A stretch of DNA of 64,000 nt from Armatimonas sp043757465 (GCF_043757465.1 NZ_JAYVPL010000053.1:1-64000); one strand, 5' to 3'. Counted from the first letter of the stretch, positions 9,276 to 17,392 are shown. A program made the numbers and translations. Notes: generated by a model from the letters alone, not told the origin.

Positions 9276-9312
9276 TGCTCGTGCGGTGTCTCCTAGTGCT
9301 CGTGCGGTGTCT
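9271..9312. repeat. 21-bp perfect tandem duplication
   Basis: Two adjacent identical 21-bp copies (9271-9291 and 9292-9312) beginning CCTAGTGCTCG. The first holds the TAG stop of the DUF1501 gene. The second holds the stop of the convergent ferredoxin gene on the other strand. Confidence 0.9.
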
Positions 9313-9715
9313 CTTTGACGGCGTTGCGGTTCCAGTGGGGTACCTCGATTACCACATCCTGCGTTCCGTTGGGGACGCACTGACAGCCTAGACGAGATTT
9401 CAACGTCAAGCCCGGCGCTTCCTCTAGCTGATCGTCTTCGTCCTCGGTGGCTTCGTTGAGTGAGCTCCAGCCCTCTTTGACAATCACATGGCAGGTCGAG
9501 CAGGCGCAGACGCCGCCGCAGGTGTGCTCCAGCGGGAGGTCGAAGCCATCGCAGATATCCAAGATCGAGCCAGGTAGGCCATTGTGGCCCAGCGGCAACG
9601 ACGACGGGTTGATCGTCAGCTCGTGCCGCTCCCCCTCCATCAGGATCGTGAGTTTGTACGCTTGCCGAGGTTTCTCATAGGAAACCGGTGCCGTGTAGGG
9701 ATTCGTTCCAGCCAT
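9293..9715 (-). CDS. fdx: 2Fe-2S ferredoxin, adrenodoxin/Isc type
   Basis: A 140-residue electron carrier. The cluster ligands are visible as HTCGGVCACSTC (Cys-x5-Cys-x2-Cys with one extra Cys) and a fourth Cys in SRLGCQC about 35 residues later. The acidic helix NEATEDEDDQLEEAPG between them is typical of adrenodoxin-type ferredoxins that serve P450s or Fe-S assembly. The ATG at 9715 is preferred over upstream in-frame starts, which would run through the ABC transporter gene. A TACAAC hexamer lies 8 nt upstream of it. It is divergent from the ABC ATPase with only 30 bp between start codons. Confidence 0.88.
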   Translation of the reverse strand: MAGTNPYTAPVSYEKPRQAYKLTILMEGERHELTINPSSLPLGHNGLPGSILDICDGFDLPLEHTCGGVCACSTCHVIVKEGWSSLNEATEDEDDQLEEAPGLTLKSRLGCQCVPNGTQDVVIEVPHWNRNAVKETPHEH

Positions 9716-9732
9716 AGATAGTTGTTGTATCG

Positions 9733-9738
9733 TATAAT
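9733..9738 (+). promoter_or_regulatory. -10 TATAAT, leaderless start
   Basis: A perfect TATAAT 7 nt before the ATG at 9746. The whole divergent intergenic region is 30 bp, leaving no room for a leader. Confidence 0.6.
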
Positions 9739-9745
9739 CCAACCA

Positions 9746-10477
9746 ATGAACACCCCTTTGCTGGAAATCCGCGACTTGCAGAAATCTTTTGGGCAGACCC
9801 CGGTGCTGCGTGGCATCTCCCTCTCGGTCAAGGAAGGTGAGGTGATCGGGCTGATCGGGGCGAGTGGCTCGGGCAAGTCCACACTGCTGCGCTGCATCAA
9901 TCGCTTGGAGACCCCGAGCGGCGGCAGTGTCGTGTTTCAAGGCCGCACCGATACCGACCACAACGAGAACGCGCTCCGCCAGCAGATCGGGATGGTCTTC
10001 CAGCGCTTCAATCTCTTTCCGCATCTCACGGCGCTGCAAAATATCACCCTCGCGCCCCGGAAAGTGCGCAAGCTAGACGCAGCAACGGCAGAAAAAGAAG
10101 CAAAAGCGCTTCTGGAGCAGGTGCACCTGAGTGAGCATGCCCACAAGCTTCCCGCCCAGCTCTCCGGTGGCCAGCAGCAGCGAGTCGCTATTGCCCGGGC
10201 GCTCGCCATGCAGCCCGCCGTGCTTCTTTTTGATGAGCCGACCAGCGCTTTAGACCCGGAGCTGGTCGGCGAAGTGCTCGAAGTGCTACGCGAGCTGGCC
10301 AAAACAGGCCGCACGATGCTGGTCGCCACCCACGAGATGGGCTTCTGCAAGGAAGTCGCACAGCGCGTGTGCTTTCTCGATGCGGGCAAGATCCTCGAAT
10401 CTGGCCCGCCCGAGCAGCTCTTCGAAAATCCTAAAGAGCCAAGAACCCGAGAGTTTCTGGCACGTGTGCTCAAATAA
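9746..10477 (+). CDS. polar amino-acid-type ABC transporter ATP-binding protein
   Basis: A 243-residue ATPase of the GlnQ/HisP class. Walker A is GASGSGKST, the Q-loop is GMVFQRFNLFPHLT, the signature is LSGGQQQRVAIARAL, Walker B is VLLFDEPTSALDPE, and the H-loop is VATHEMGFC. The class powers uptake of amino acids, usually with a permease and a binding protein. Neither is adjacent, so it is an orphan in this window. A TTG further upstream (9722) would also be in frame, but the ATG at 9746 fits the -10 and the family N-terminus. The next gene starts 15 bp downstream on the same strand. Confidence 0.9.
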   Translation: MNTPLLEIRDLQKSFGQTPVLRGISLSVKEGEVIGLIGASGSGKSTLLRCINRLETPSGGSVVFQGRTDTDHNENALRQQIGMVFQRFNLFPHLTALQNITLAPRKVRKLDAATAEKEAKALLEQVHLSEHAHKLPAQLSGGQQQRVAIARALAMQPAVLLFDEPTSALDPELVGEVLEVLRELAKTGRTMLVATHEMGFCKEVAQRVCFLDAGKILESGPPEQLFENPKEPRTREFLARVLK

Positions 10478-10492
10478 TCTCGGAGAAAAACA

Positions 10493-11635
10493 ATGCCGTT
10501 TGTTCAAGATAGGTTTGCTATCGGATTCTGGGTAGATCCCCCCCGCGATGCCCATGTCGAGCAGCGCTACAAAGAGATCTCGGCGGCGGGGTTTAATCTG
10601 GTGCTCGCCGGGTTTCAGAGCGGACCGCTCCCCACGCTTTTCAGACTCCTCAAGAAGTTCGGCCTCAAGTGCATTCTCTCGCCGAAGGGCAGTGAGGCGG
10701 GCACGTTTCCCACCGACCCAAATATCTGGGGGTACGCGCTCCAAGATGAGCCCAGTGCGTCCGAGTTCCCGAAACTCAAAGTGCGGGCTGAGGCGATTGA
10801 GCGGCTTCATCCTGGAAAGCTCGCCTATGTCAATCTTTTCCCCGACTATGCCAGCCCCGAGCAGCTTGGCTCCCCAGACTATGTTACCCATGTCAGGCAG
10901 TTCATTGAGCAGGTCAAGCCCGGTGTTCTCTCGATGGATCACTACCCTATCTTTCACCCGGATCGCGACGGGCGGGATCGCTACTGCGGGAACTTAGCGG
11001 TGATGCGCGAGCAGTCACTGGCGGCTAAAATTCCGTTCTGGAATTTCTTTAACTCGATGCCCTACGGCCCCCACACCGACCCCACCGAGTCGCAGCTCCG
11101 GTGGCAGATCTACGCATCGCTGGCGTACGGGGCAAAGGGCGTGCTGTATTTTTGTTACTTCACCCCTGGCGGCGATGAGTTCCCTAAAGGCGGTGCGATT
11201 ATTGCCATGGACGGAACTAAGACTCGCCACTACGCCCACGCCCAGCGCCTCAACGCTGAGCTACATGCCCTCGGCCCGACCCTGATGCAGCTCACCAGTA
11301 CGGGCATTTACCGGGTCAAGCCTACCGACAACCCCGCCGAGGCGCTCCGTGGCTCCGGGCTTGTGGATCTCAAACGCGCCCCGGAAGATCCACAAGGCGA
11401 CTATCTCGTCGGGGCATTTCGTCACAAAGACGGTCGGCGCGCAGTGCTCCTCCAGAACTACCGCTTCGCCTACTCCGCCTGGCCGACCGTGGTCTTTGAT
11501 GCGCCGCTTGAGAGTGTCCGCGAGGTAGATAAAGTCACTGGCAAAGAGGCTCCCATCCGCGACGAGAGCCCCAACATGCCCGGCCTCCAGCTCTCTTTGG
11601 GGGACTCCGAAGGGCGGCTGTTTTTGCTGCCCTAG
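10493..11635 (+). CDS. TIM-barrel, glycoside-hydrolase-clan-A-like protein, unknown substrate
   Basis: A 380-residue cytoplasmic protein whose layout resembles clan GH-A barrels. It opens with IGFWVDPPRD and RYKEISAAGFNLVLAG. ALQDEPSASEFP at about residue 83 is placed like an acid/base Glu loop, LSMDHYPIF follows at about 145, and the segment near residues 216-230 (YGAKGVLYFCYFTPGGDEF) looks like a late barrel strand. The C-terminus appears to be a small beta domain with VLLQNYRF. I do not recognise a specific GH family. A GGAG-like sequence precedes the ATG, and it probably shares a transcript with the ABC ATPase. Confidence 0.6.
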   Translation: MPFVQDRFAIGFWVDPPRDAHVEQRYKEISAAGFNLVLAGFQSGPLPTLFRLLKKFGLKCILSPKGSEAGTFPTDPNIWGYALQDEPSASEFPKLKVRAEAIERLHPGKLAYVNLFPDYASPEQLGSPDYVTHVRQFIEQVKPGVLSMDHYPIFHPDRDGRDRYCGNLAVMREQSLAAKIPFWNFFNSMPYGPHTDPTESQLRWQIYASLAYGAKGVLYFCYFTPGGDEFPKGGAIIAMDGTKTRHYAHAQRLNAELHALGPTLMQLTSTGIYRVKPTDNPAEALRGSGLVDLKRAPEDPQGDYLVGAFRHKDGRRAVLLQNYRFAYSAWPTVVFDAPLESVREVDKVTGKEAPIRDESPNMPGLQLSLGDSEGRLFLLP

Positions 11636-11957
11636 GCCCCGAGCTGGATACGAACCACCTTCTTGCCCACCCCCACTCCGATATAGCGAAACTCTTTCTT
11701 CACGGCCTTTTGGAGCTTCTCACTGAGCTTGCAGCGGAAGTCCAGGAGAACTTGCCGGTGGAAGTAGCGCATCGGAGGAATGAATGCCGTGTCGTGATCC
11801 CAGTCGATAAGGTTATCAAGGACAATTCGTCGGGCGATATCCACCTCGTCGGCCCAGCCACGTGGCGGCTTGGGGACATAGGTCGGGATCGGGACGATAA
11901 TCTCGCGCCAGGGAGTACCATTTTCCAGAGCCTCTGCACGGGGACGCGAGCTGCCAT
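11632..11957 (-). pseudogene. 3' fragment of an unknown gene, cut off at the TnpB relic
   Basis: One minus-strand frame stays open from about 11957 to the TAA/TAG region at 11632 with coding character: PWREIIVPIPTYVPKPP, then ARRIVLDNLIDWDHDTAF, then a basic C-terminus. It has no ATG. The first possible start is a GTG at 11844 that would skip the conserved-looking upstream part. The frame ends upstream in a TAG inside the transposon-derived flank. I read this as the 3' end of a gene interrupted by the element. No family recognised. It overlaps the preceding plus-strand gene's end by 4 bp. Confidence 0.45.
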
Positions 11958-11997
11958 GTGCTCCCTAGCCCTTTACATATCAATCCAGGTAACTTAT

Positions 11998-12018
11998 CCC
12001 CACGCATAAATGCGGGGG
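11998..12018. repeat. right-end hairpin of an IS200/IS605-type element
   Basis: CCCC-A-CGCAT, a 2-nt AA loop, ATGCG-G-GGG, just beyond the TnpB stop. Subterminal hairpins of this form mark the right end of IS200/IS605 elements and the 3' end of their guide RNA. Confidence 0.5.
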
Positions 12019-12027
12019 CTTTGACAG

Positions 12028-12207
12028 TCACGAAGCCGGAGCTGTCGTGCCGTCCATAGCACCCAGGGGGTACCCGGTTACATTGCCCCGTGCCTTAAAC
12101 GCAATATTCAGAGCTGCATTGCAGTCTGCATTGAGTTCAAGCTTGGGTACTTGGTGGGCTGGGCGACCTATCTGGAGCGCAACGCTACCTAGACCCCGTG
12201 CTCCCCT
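12028..12207 (-). pseudogene. tnpB: TnpB (IS200/IS605 family) C-terminal remnant
   Basis: A 59-codon open frame ending at a TGA. It contains LNADCNAALNIAFKARG, which matches the C-terminal 'D-x-NAA-x-NI' block of TnpB RNA-guided nucleases, where the last RuvC Asp lies. The frame is closed upstream by a TGA at about 12208, and nothing upstream to 12312 reads as TnpB. No TnpA is present. The element is dead: only the 3' end and right terminus survive, wedged between an amputated gene and the DEAD-box helicase. Confidence 0.6.
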
Positions 12208-12312
12208 TAATCAACGAAAAAGGATCCGAGTACCTCCAGCAGCTTGCCACCTCGCTGCTCCACGGGCTCTATGGCTGATACCCGTGGATAGCAAAGTTAG
12301 TAGAGCCGAAGA
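12208..12312. other. non-coding debris between TnpB relic and DEAD-box gene
   Basis: About 105 bp with no convincing ORF, repeat or terminator. Possibly decayed upstream parts of the transposon. Confidence 0.3.
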
Positions 12313-13629
12313 TTAGTAGCTACGGCGTCCGCTACCGAAGTTGCGGCTACCGGCGGAGCGTCCCCCGCTGGCGTTGCCCCCTAGTGACTTGGGGCTGGGG
12401 AACTGACGGGGCTGTGAGCTCTGGGAGCCGCGAGATTGACCGCCGTTGCGGTGCGGCGGGGTAGTCGAGGTCTCCGCCGTCTCCACGACCGAGGGCGTAA
12501 AGTCCGTGGCGACCTTGCGCTCGATCCTTTTCTGAATGAGCTTCTCAATGTCCGCCACATAGGTGCGCTCGTCGGCGCTTACCAGAGAGACTGCCTCGCC
12601 GGGTGTGCCTGCACGGCCCGTGCGCCCGATGCGATGGACATAATCCTCGGGGACATTGGGTAGCTCGTAGTTCACGACAAACGGAAGCTGGTCGATATCC
12701 AGCCCACGTGCCGCGATATCCGTAGCGACCAGAACCCGAATCCCCCCGGACTTGAAGTCCGCGAGTGCCTTGATGCGCTGGGGCTGGCTACGGTTCCCGT
12801 GGATGGCAGCGGCGTGGGTGCCACCGCGCACGAGCTGCTTGCAGAGCCGATCCGCACCGTGCTTGGTACGGGTGAAGACAAGCACTTGGCCCTTGATTGT
12901 GGTCGCGAGCAGGTGCTCCAGAAGCTCGCGCTTGCTGTCTTTGGCGACGGAGTAAGCGCACTGGGTTACCAGCTCGCTCTCTAGGTGCTCCCGGGGGACT
13001 TCCACGCGCACCGGGCTGTCGAGCAGGTCATCTGCAAGCGTCTTGATCTCATTGGAGAACGTGGCGGAGAAGAGCAGGTTCTGGCGGCGCGTGGGCAGCA
13101 GGGAGAGCACTTGCTTAATGTCGCGGATAAAGCCCATGTCGAGCATCCGGTCGGCCTCGTCTAAAACAAAGATCTCGACCTGGCTGAGGTTCACGGTGCG
13201 CTGGCTCACGTGGTCTAGTAGACGACCCGGTGTTGCCACAAGAATGTCCACGCCTTTATTGAGCGCACTGATCTGGGGACCGATCTTGACCCCACCAAAA
13301 ACAACCGCAGCCTTCAAGGGTAAGTGGGCACCGTAGGTGCGAACACTCTCCTCAATCTGCGCGGCGAGCTCACGGGTAGGGGTGAGGATCAGGGCACGAA
13401 TCGGCTGGCGGCGCGGGTGAGCGGCACCCTTGCCCGTACTCAGCTTCTGAAGCAAGGGAAGGGTAAAGCCAGCGGTCTTGCCCGTGCCCGTCTGGGCGGC
13501 GGCGAGGACATCGCGGCCCTCTAGGATCAAGGGAATTGCCTGTGCCTGGATAGGAGTGGGCTCGGTGTAGCCAGAATCGCTGATCGCACGCAGAAGCTCG
13601 GCACGCAGGCCGAGGGAATCGAAACTCAT
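12313..13629 (-). CDS. DEAD-box ATP-dependent RNA helicase
   Basis: A 438-residue helicase, RhlE-like in length. Motifs in order are the Q motif (GYTEPTPIQAQAIP), I (AQTGTGKT), Ia (PTRELAAQ), II (DEADRMLDMGF), III (SATFS), IV/V (LVFTRTKHGA, VATDIAARGLDI) and VI (HRIGRTGRAG). The C-terminal tail is basic and Gly/Ser/Arg-rich, typical for RNA binding. The start is placed at MSFDSLGL (13629) because an AGGAGA sits 8 nt upstream and this is the family N-terminus. A longer in-frame ATG at 13671 would swallow that ribosome-binding site. The likely role is RNA remodelling or cold adaptation. Confidence 0.93.
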   Translation of the reverse strand: MSFDSLGLRAELLRAISDSGYTEPTPIQAQAIPLILEGRDVLAAAQTGTGKTAGFTLPLLQKLSTGKGAAHPRRQPIRALILTPTRELAAQIEESVRTYGAHLPLKAAVVFGGVKIGPQISALNKGVDILVATPGRLLDHVSQRTVNLSQVEIFVLDEADRMLDMGFIRDIKQVLSLLPTRRQNLLFSATFSNEIKTLADDLLDSPVRVEVPREHLESELVTQCAYSVAKDSKRELLEHLLATTIKGQVLVFTRTKHGADRLCKQLVRGGTHAAAIHGNRSQPQRIKALADFKSGGIRVLVATDIAARGLDIDQLPFVVNYELPNVPEDYVHRIGRTGRAGTPGEAVSLVSADERTYVADIEKLIQKRIERKVATDFTPSVVETAETSTTPPHRNGGQSRGSQSSQPRQFPSPKSLGGNASGGRSAGSRNFGSGRRSY

Positions 13630-13857
13630 AAAAAAAATCTCCTGAAAATCAGCCTGCGTCTGTGCCCTCAAATAGGGAGGAGACAGCGCCGGTTCAGGCA
13701 GATTCGAACGTAATTAAAACGTGGTTTAGTGGTGCAGCGAGGACTCAGAAGGAGAAGCAAACCGGAGTGCGAAATCCACCAACGATACACAATTGTCAAA
13801 TTGACGCACCACTCTATCATACTCTGAGGGGAGCCGCTATGTTTTGTTGTGGGATCG

Positions 13858-14898
13858 CTACAATAGCTTCTTTGTCACGGGCTTCTTCGCGCTGGTTTTC
13901 TTTTTTGTGGGCGTTATTTTCTTTTTTGTGGTACTTGCTTTGGGCTTCTTTGTTCTCTTTTGAGGGACGGCTTTCTGGGTGGCGACCGTGGCAGGAAGAA
14001 TCCGGTGTGGCACCGTGATCGTGGCGGGGAGGATGTTGCTAGAAATTGGCGCACGCTCAATATTTGCGGGCGGTGGAATCTCCAAGGGAGCGGTTCGCGA
14101 TGAAGCAGGCTCTGTCTCGCCGGGCTCCGTCTCGCCCGGTTCTGGGGTTCCCCGAGGTGTGAAGACGGGCAGAGTCACTGCGGCAACCGAAGGCTCGGGG
14201 GTGGTTTTCGGAGTGGGCGTGGACACGATGTGCTCCCGCATGCCCAGCGGAGCGGACGCGGGCCGGATGCCTGGAAAATCCGCCCCCGACAGACCGGGCA
14301 GATTGATCGCAATCGCTGGAAGCGGTGCGGGCGTGGGGGAGGCGGCAGGGCTGGGTTTTGGCTGCGGAGTGGGCTGGTCGGGAAAGAGCCCCTCTTTGGA
14401 GTCTATGGCATCGAGCGAGGCACGCGCCGCATCTTGTTGCAAGGCGTCGGCATACGGATCTGTTAAAAGGCGCAACAAGATCCCACGGGCCCTGTCTTCG
14501 TCGCCCTTGCCTCGTAGAGCAGTCGCCAGTGCCAGGCGGGCCGGAATGTCCTTTTTATCTTTTTCGACCAGACGGCGAAAGACCCTCTCCGCCTCCTCAA
14601 AGCGCCCTACATGTAGCAGACAGGCGGCTCGCGTTCGGATCGCCGCCGGATTCTCTTTGTCGCGTTGCAGCACCCACTCTGCCTCTCCCAGAGCCTCCGA
14701 GAAGCGCTGGGCTTGGAAAGTGCGACGCATGGCGTCGGCATGGAAGAGCAGGGTGTTCGGGGGCGGCGAAGGCGGTAAGAAGGGAAACCACTCGCGTGCC
14801 TGGAAGTTACCAGAAAGTACATAGAAGCCCAGCGCTGAGGCAGCAACTAGCCCCAGTGCACCTTGAACCAGCTTCCATTCTTTCACATTATCGTTCAT
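13858..14898 (-). CDS. membrane-anchored TPR protein with lysine-rich tail
   Basis: A 346-residue protein. One N-terminal transmembrane helix (GALGLVAASALGFYVL) is followed by tetratricopeptide-like helices at about 50-165 (AEWVLQRDKENPAAIRTRAACLL, FEEAERVFRRLVEKD). A long Pro/Thr/Glu-rich low-complexity region follows, and the end is a histone-H1-like Lys/Thr/Ala tail (KKTKKPKASTTKKKITPTKK). The tail could bind nucleic acid or the cell envelope. It follows the phosphodiesterase-like gene with only 3 bp between stop and start, so translation is probably coupled. Function unknown. Confidence 0.65.
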   Translation of the reverse strand: MNDNVKEWKLVQGALGLVAASALGFYVLSGNFQAREWFPFLPPSPPPNTLLFHADAMRRTFQAQRFSEALGEAEWVLQRDKENPAAIRTRAACLLHVGRFEEAERVFRRLVEKDKKDIPARLALATALRGKGDEDRARGILLRLLTDPYADALQQDAARASLDAIDSKEGLFPDQPTPQPKPSPAASPTPAPLPAIAINLPGLSGADFPGIRPASAPLGMREHIVSTPTPKTTPEPSVAAVTLPVFTPRGTPEPGETEPGETEPASSRTAPLEIPPPANIERAPISSNILPATITVPHRILPATVATQKAVPQKRTKKPKASTTKKKITPTKKKTSAKKPVTKKLL

Positions 14899-14901
14899 AG
14901 A

Positions 14902-15681
14902 CTACTCAAATGCCTCTACTACGATCCGGCCATCCCACTCACGGCAAGCGGGAACTCCCAGGGCGTGCGCCAAGGTCGGACAGACATCGTACAGGAAAAT
15001 CGGCTCGTTGAGTTCCCGCCCCGCCGCAATGCCGGGCCCGTGCAAAATAAAAGGAATAGTCATGTCCTCCGCGCAGTTCGTGCCATGGCTACGTCCGTGC
15101 CCTCCATGATCACTGACAATGCACACAATGCCCTCCCAATATTTTAGCACCTGCGCTAGGCAGATGTCGGCGTTTTCAATGGCTTTTAAGTACGGCTCGG
15201 TCATCCAGCCGTGCGCGTGACCAGCTTCATCCGGATGTCCGAAATAGACAAAAACAAAATCTAGAGCATCGCTCTGAAGCGCCGCAATGGCTGCACCCGC
15301 CACTTTCTGGTCGCTCTCAAAAAGATGTGCCTCACCGTAGCAGGCACTAATTTTCGTGCTCCCTGGCGCGGCCAGATCTCTGAGCTGCTCCCAGTTGTAG
15401 AAAAAGCCTACCCGCTTGCCGTAGCCCGCCGCCGCGTCCATCACGCTGGGAACGGGCCGAGCGAGCGGCGTGAAGGTGTTGCTGGTGATCCCGTGACGCG
15501 GTACATCCACGCCGCGCAGCATGGACGTGTGACACGGCAGGGTCACCGAGGGCATCACCGACGATGCCTTCCACGTGTGCGCACCCTCGCGAGCGAGCCG
15601 CTGAATCGTGGGCGTCTGGCAGGCAAGAATGGCATCGGGCCGGACGCCATCCAGAGAACAAAGCAAAACGCGCTGAGACAT
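14902..15681 (-). CDS. alkaline-phosphatase-superfamily phosphodiesterase
   Basis: A 259-residue cytoplasmic protein of the type I phosphodiesterase/nucleotide pyrophosphatase family. LLCSLDGVRPD holds the first metal-ligand Asp, SVTLPCHTSMLRGV contains the nucleophile Thr at about residue 45, FGHPDEAGHAHGW at about 148-160 holds the Asp/His ligands, and VSDHGGHG near 189 is the second metal site. At 259 residues it is a minimal member lacking the insertions of eukaryotic NPPs. A TAAAAT -10 lies exactly 6 nt upstream of the ATG. It heads a two-gene operon with the TPR protein. Confidence 0.8.
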   Translation of the reverse strand: MSQRVLLCSLDGVRPDAILACQTPTIQRLAREGAHTWKASSVMPSVTLPCHTSMLRGVDVPRHGITSNTFTPLARPVPSVMDAAAGYGKRVGFFYNWEQLRDLAAPGSTKISACYGEAHLFESDQKVAGAAIAALQSDALDFVFVYFGHPDEAGHAHGWMTEPYLKAIENADICLAQVLKYWEGIVCIVSDHGGHGRSHGTNCAEDMTIPFILHGPGIAAGRELNEPIFLYDVCPTLAHALGVPACREWDGRIVVEAFE

Positions 15682-15687
15682 GGTGCT

Positions 15688-15693
15688 ATTTTA
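15688..15693 (-). promoter_or_regulatory. -10 TAAAAT, leaderless start
   Basis: Read on the minus strand, TAAAAT is followed by 6 nt and then the ATG at 15681. Confidence 0.55.
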
Positions 15694-15698
15694 CCTGG

Positions 15699-15771
15699 CA
15701 TCCCTCCCCTCGGCCCCCTTCCTTCGCTCTTTTCCGCGCTCCAAGGGACGAAGCAAGGGGGAGAAGGGGTA
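15699..15771. repeat. C/G palindromic repeat between divergent genes
   Basis: CATCCCTCCCCTCGGCCCCC on the left, then CTTCGCTC, a centre, CGAAGC and a G-run on the right. The right edge blends into the TAACAT -10 of the flavoprotein gene. Confidence 0.7.
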
Positions 15772-15775
15772 ACAT
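15770..15775 (+). promoter_or_regulatory. -10 TAACAT, leaderless start
   Basis: TAACAT lies 6 nt before the ATG at 15782 and overlaps the end of the palindromic repeat. Confidence 0.5.
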
Positions 15776-15781
15776 TCCCTT

Positions 15782-17380
15782 ATGATTTTTGATCTCGCCA
15801 TTGTCGGTTCAGGCTTTGGCGGTGCGCTTCTTGCCATGGTCGCGCGTCGCCTGGGCAAGTCCGTTTTGCTTTTAGAGCAAGGCAGCCACCCGCGCTTTGC
15901 GATAGGCGAGAGCACGTCGCCGCTGATGAACTTACTGATCGAGGAGATCGCCCACACCTATGACCTGCCACGCCTATTGCCTCTCGCCACCTACGGCGCA
16001 TGGAAGACGCACTACCCGGAGCTAGGCGTCGGGCTCAAGCGCGGCTTCACCTACTACGGCACGCAGCCCGGCGAGCGTTTGTTAGTTGCCGCCTCCCCAG
16101 GCGACGCTTGTGCCGATACGCACTGGCTCCGCGCCGATGTCGATCACTTTCTGGTCAAAGAAGCCATCGCCTTGGGTGTGGCGTACCAAGAAAATACCCC
16201 TCTGACGCGGCACGAGCATATCGGCGACATCTGGCACCTCAACGAGCACACCGCCTACTTTCTCGTGGATGCCACCGGGCCAGGAAAGCTCTGGAGCAAG
16301 GATGTCGGGTTTGCCGGCTACCCAAAAACGGAGGCGCTCTACTCGCACTTCGTGAGGGTAAAGGGGGCCTCCCTCCTGTGTGCATCCCTCCCCCAGCCCC
16401 TCCCTTCGCCTGAAACCCTCGTTCCGAGGGGCGAAGGGAGGGGAGTTGAAGAAGGGAGGGGAGTCAGAGGGGTGGGTTCTCCCCCTTCCTTCCCGCCGAC
16501 GAAGGAGGGTTTCAGGCGAAGGGAGGGGGCCGGGGGGAGGGATGCACACAGGAGGGAGGCCTACCCCTATCCTCCCGATGCCGCCGCGAGCCACTATGTC
16601 TTTCCCGGCGGCTGGATGTGGATTCTCCCCTTCGATAACGGCGTTACCAGCGCCGGATTTGCGGTCGAGAGCTGGCTCGCCGATGAATTGCAGCTCTCAG
16701 AGGGCAACCAAGCCGCCTGGGAGCGGTTTCTGGTGCGCTTTCCCGCCATCCAAGCCCAGTTCGCCGCCGCGAAACCAATCGAAAAGTGGCACTATGCCCG
16801 CAAGCTCTCCTACCGGGCGGCAAATGCTGTCGGCGAGGGCTATCTTCGTCTGCCCTCCGCCGCCGGGTTTATTGATCCGCTCTACTCCACCGGAATGCCC
16901 CTCACGCTGCTCGGCATCCAGCGCATTGCAAAACTACTCACGGAAGGCGTCACCCCGGGTGGCCTTGCCGCTTACGAAGCCACCACCTTCGCCGAGCTAG
17001 ACTGGGTCGCGGAGTTTATCGCCGCCAACTACGCCGCCTTTGCCGACTTCCCACGCTTTGTGGACACCACGATGTTCTACTTCGCCGCCGCCAGTTTCTC
17101 CGAGCTCGCCCGCCGCACGGGCCGGAGTGATCTCGTCAAGGGCTACCTCCTCACGCAAAACCCACAGTTCCGCCAAAGCTTCCAGGCCTGGAAGCAAAAC
17201 AAAATTCCCCTCACCGACGCCATCGCCCCCTGGAACGCCGCCGGGCTCGCCGACAAGGGCAAAAACAACCTCTACGGCATGGACTTGGAAGATGTCGCCA
17301 AGAGCGCCGCCAAGCTCGAAAAAACCGAAGCCGAGATGCGCGAAATTATCGCCACCGCAGACTGGGCACAGTGCGAGTAA
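15782..17380 (+). CDS. FAD-dependent oxidoreductase, halogenase-like, with repeat insertion
   Basis: A 532-residue flavoprotein. The dinucleotide-binding motif VGSGFGGALLAMVARRLGKSVLLLEQG is at residues 6-32, and the GESTSP segment at about 44 is characteristic of the tryptophan-halogenase/geranylgeranyl-reductase-like group. FVDPLYSTG-like FIDPLYSTGMPLTLLG lies near 362. The likely role is oxidation, reduction or halogenation of a small molecule. The substrate is unknown, and no secondary-metabolite cluster surrounds it. Residues about 195-260 are encoded by a 196-bp inverted repeat inserted between YSHFVRVKG and YPPDAAASHYVFPGG. Without that insert the length would be normal for the family. 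Confidence 0.8.
   Translation: MIFDLAIVGSGFGGALLAMVARRLGKSVLLLEQGSHPRFAIGESTSPLMNLLIEEIAHTYDLPRLLPLATYGAWKTHYPELGVGLKRGFTYYGTQPGERLLVAASPGDACADTHWLRADVDHFLVKEAIALGVAYQENTPLTRHEHIGDIWHLNEHTAYFLVDATGPGKLWSKDVGFAGYPKTEALYSHFVRVKGASLLCASLPQPLPSPETLVPRGEGRGVEEGRGVRGVGSPPSFPPTKEGFRRREGAGGRDAHRREAYPYPPDAAASHYVFPGGWMWILPFDNGVTSAGFAVESWLADELQLSEGNQAAWERFLVRFPAIQAQFAAAKPIEKWHYARKLSYRAANAVGEGYLRLPSAAGFIDPLYSTGMPLTLLGIQRIAKLLTEGVTPGGLAAYEATTFAELDWVAEFIAANYAAFADFPRFVDTTMFYFAAASFSELARRTGRSDLVKGYLLTQNPQFRQSFQAWKQNKIPLTDAIAPWNAAGLADKGKNNLYGMDLEDVAKSAAKLEKTEAEMREIIATADWAQCE
16366..16561. repeat. large inverted C/G repeat inserted in frame in flavoprotein gene
   Basis: The left arm begins GGCCTCCCTCCTGTGTGCAT at 16366, and its exact reverse complement ends at 16561. 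Further in, both arms contain CCTTCGCCTGAAACCCT (left about 16400-16420, right inverted about 16505-16527). The element is open in all 65 codons read by the gene. The left half contains the same core as the intergenic repeat at 23886-23960. Confidence 0.85.
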
Positions 17381-17392
17381 CTGCGGCACAGG

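Noticed and set aside
9716..10039. N-terminal extension of the ferredoxin gene to 10039 on the minus strand
   Set aside because: The extension is the antisense of the ABC ATPase gene, whose Walker A and Q-loop are unmistakable. The ATG at 9715 gives a normal ferredoxin.
13672..13857. Possible small RNA or gene between DEAD-box and TPR genes
   Set aside because: About 190 bp with no conserved-looking hairpin, -10 with start codon or coding signal.
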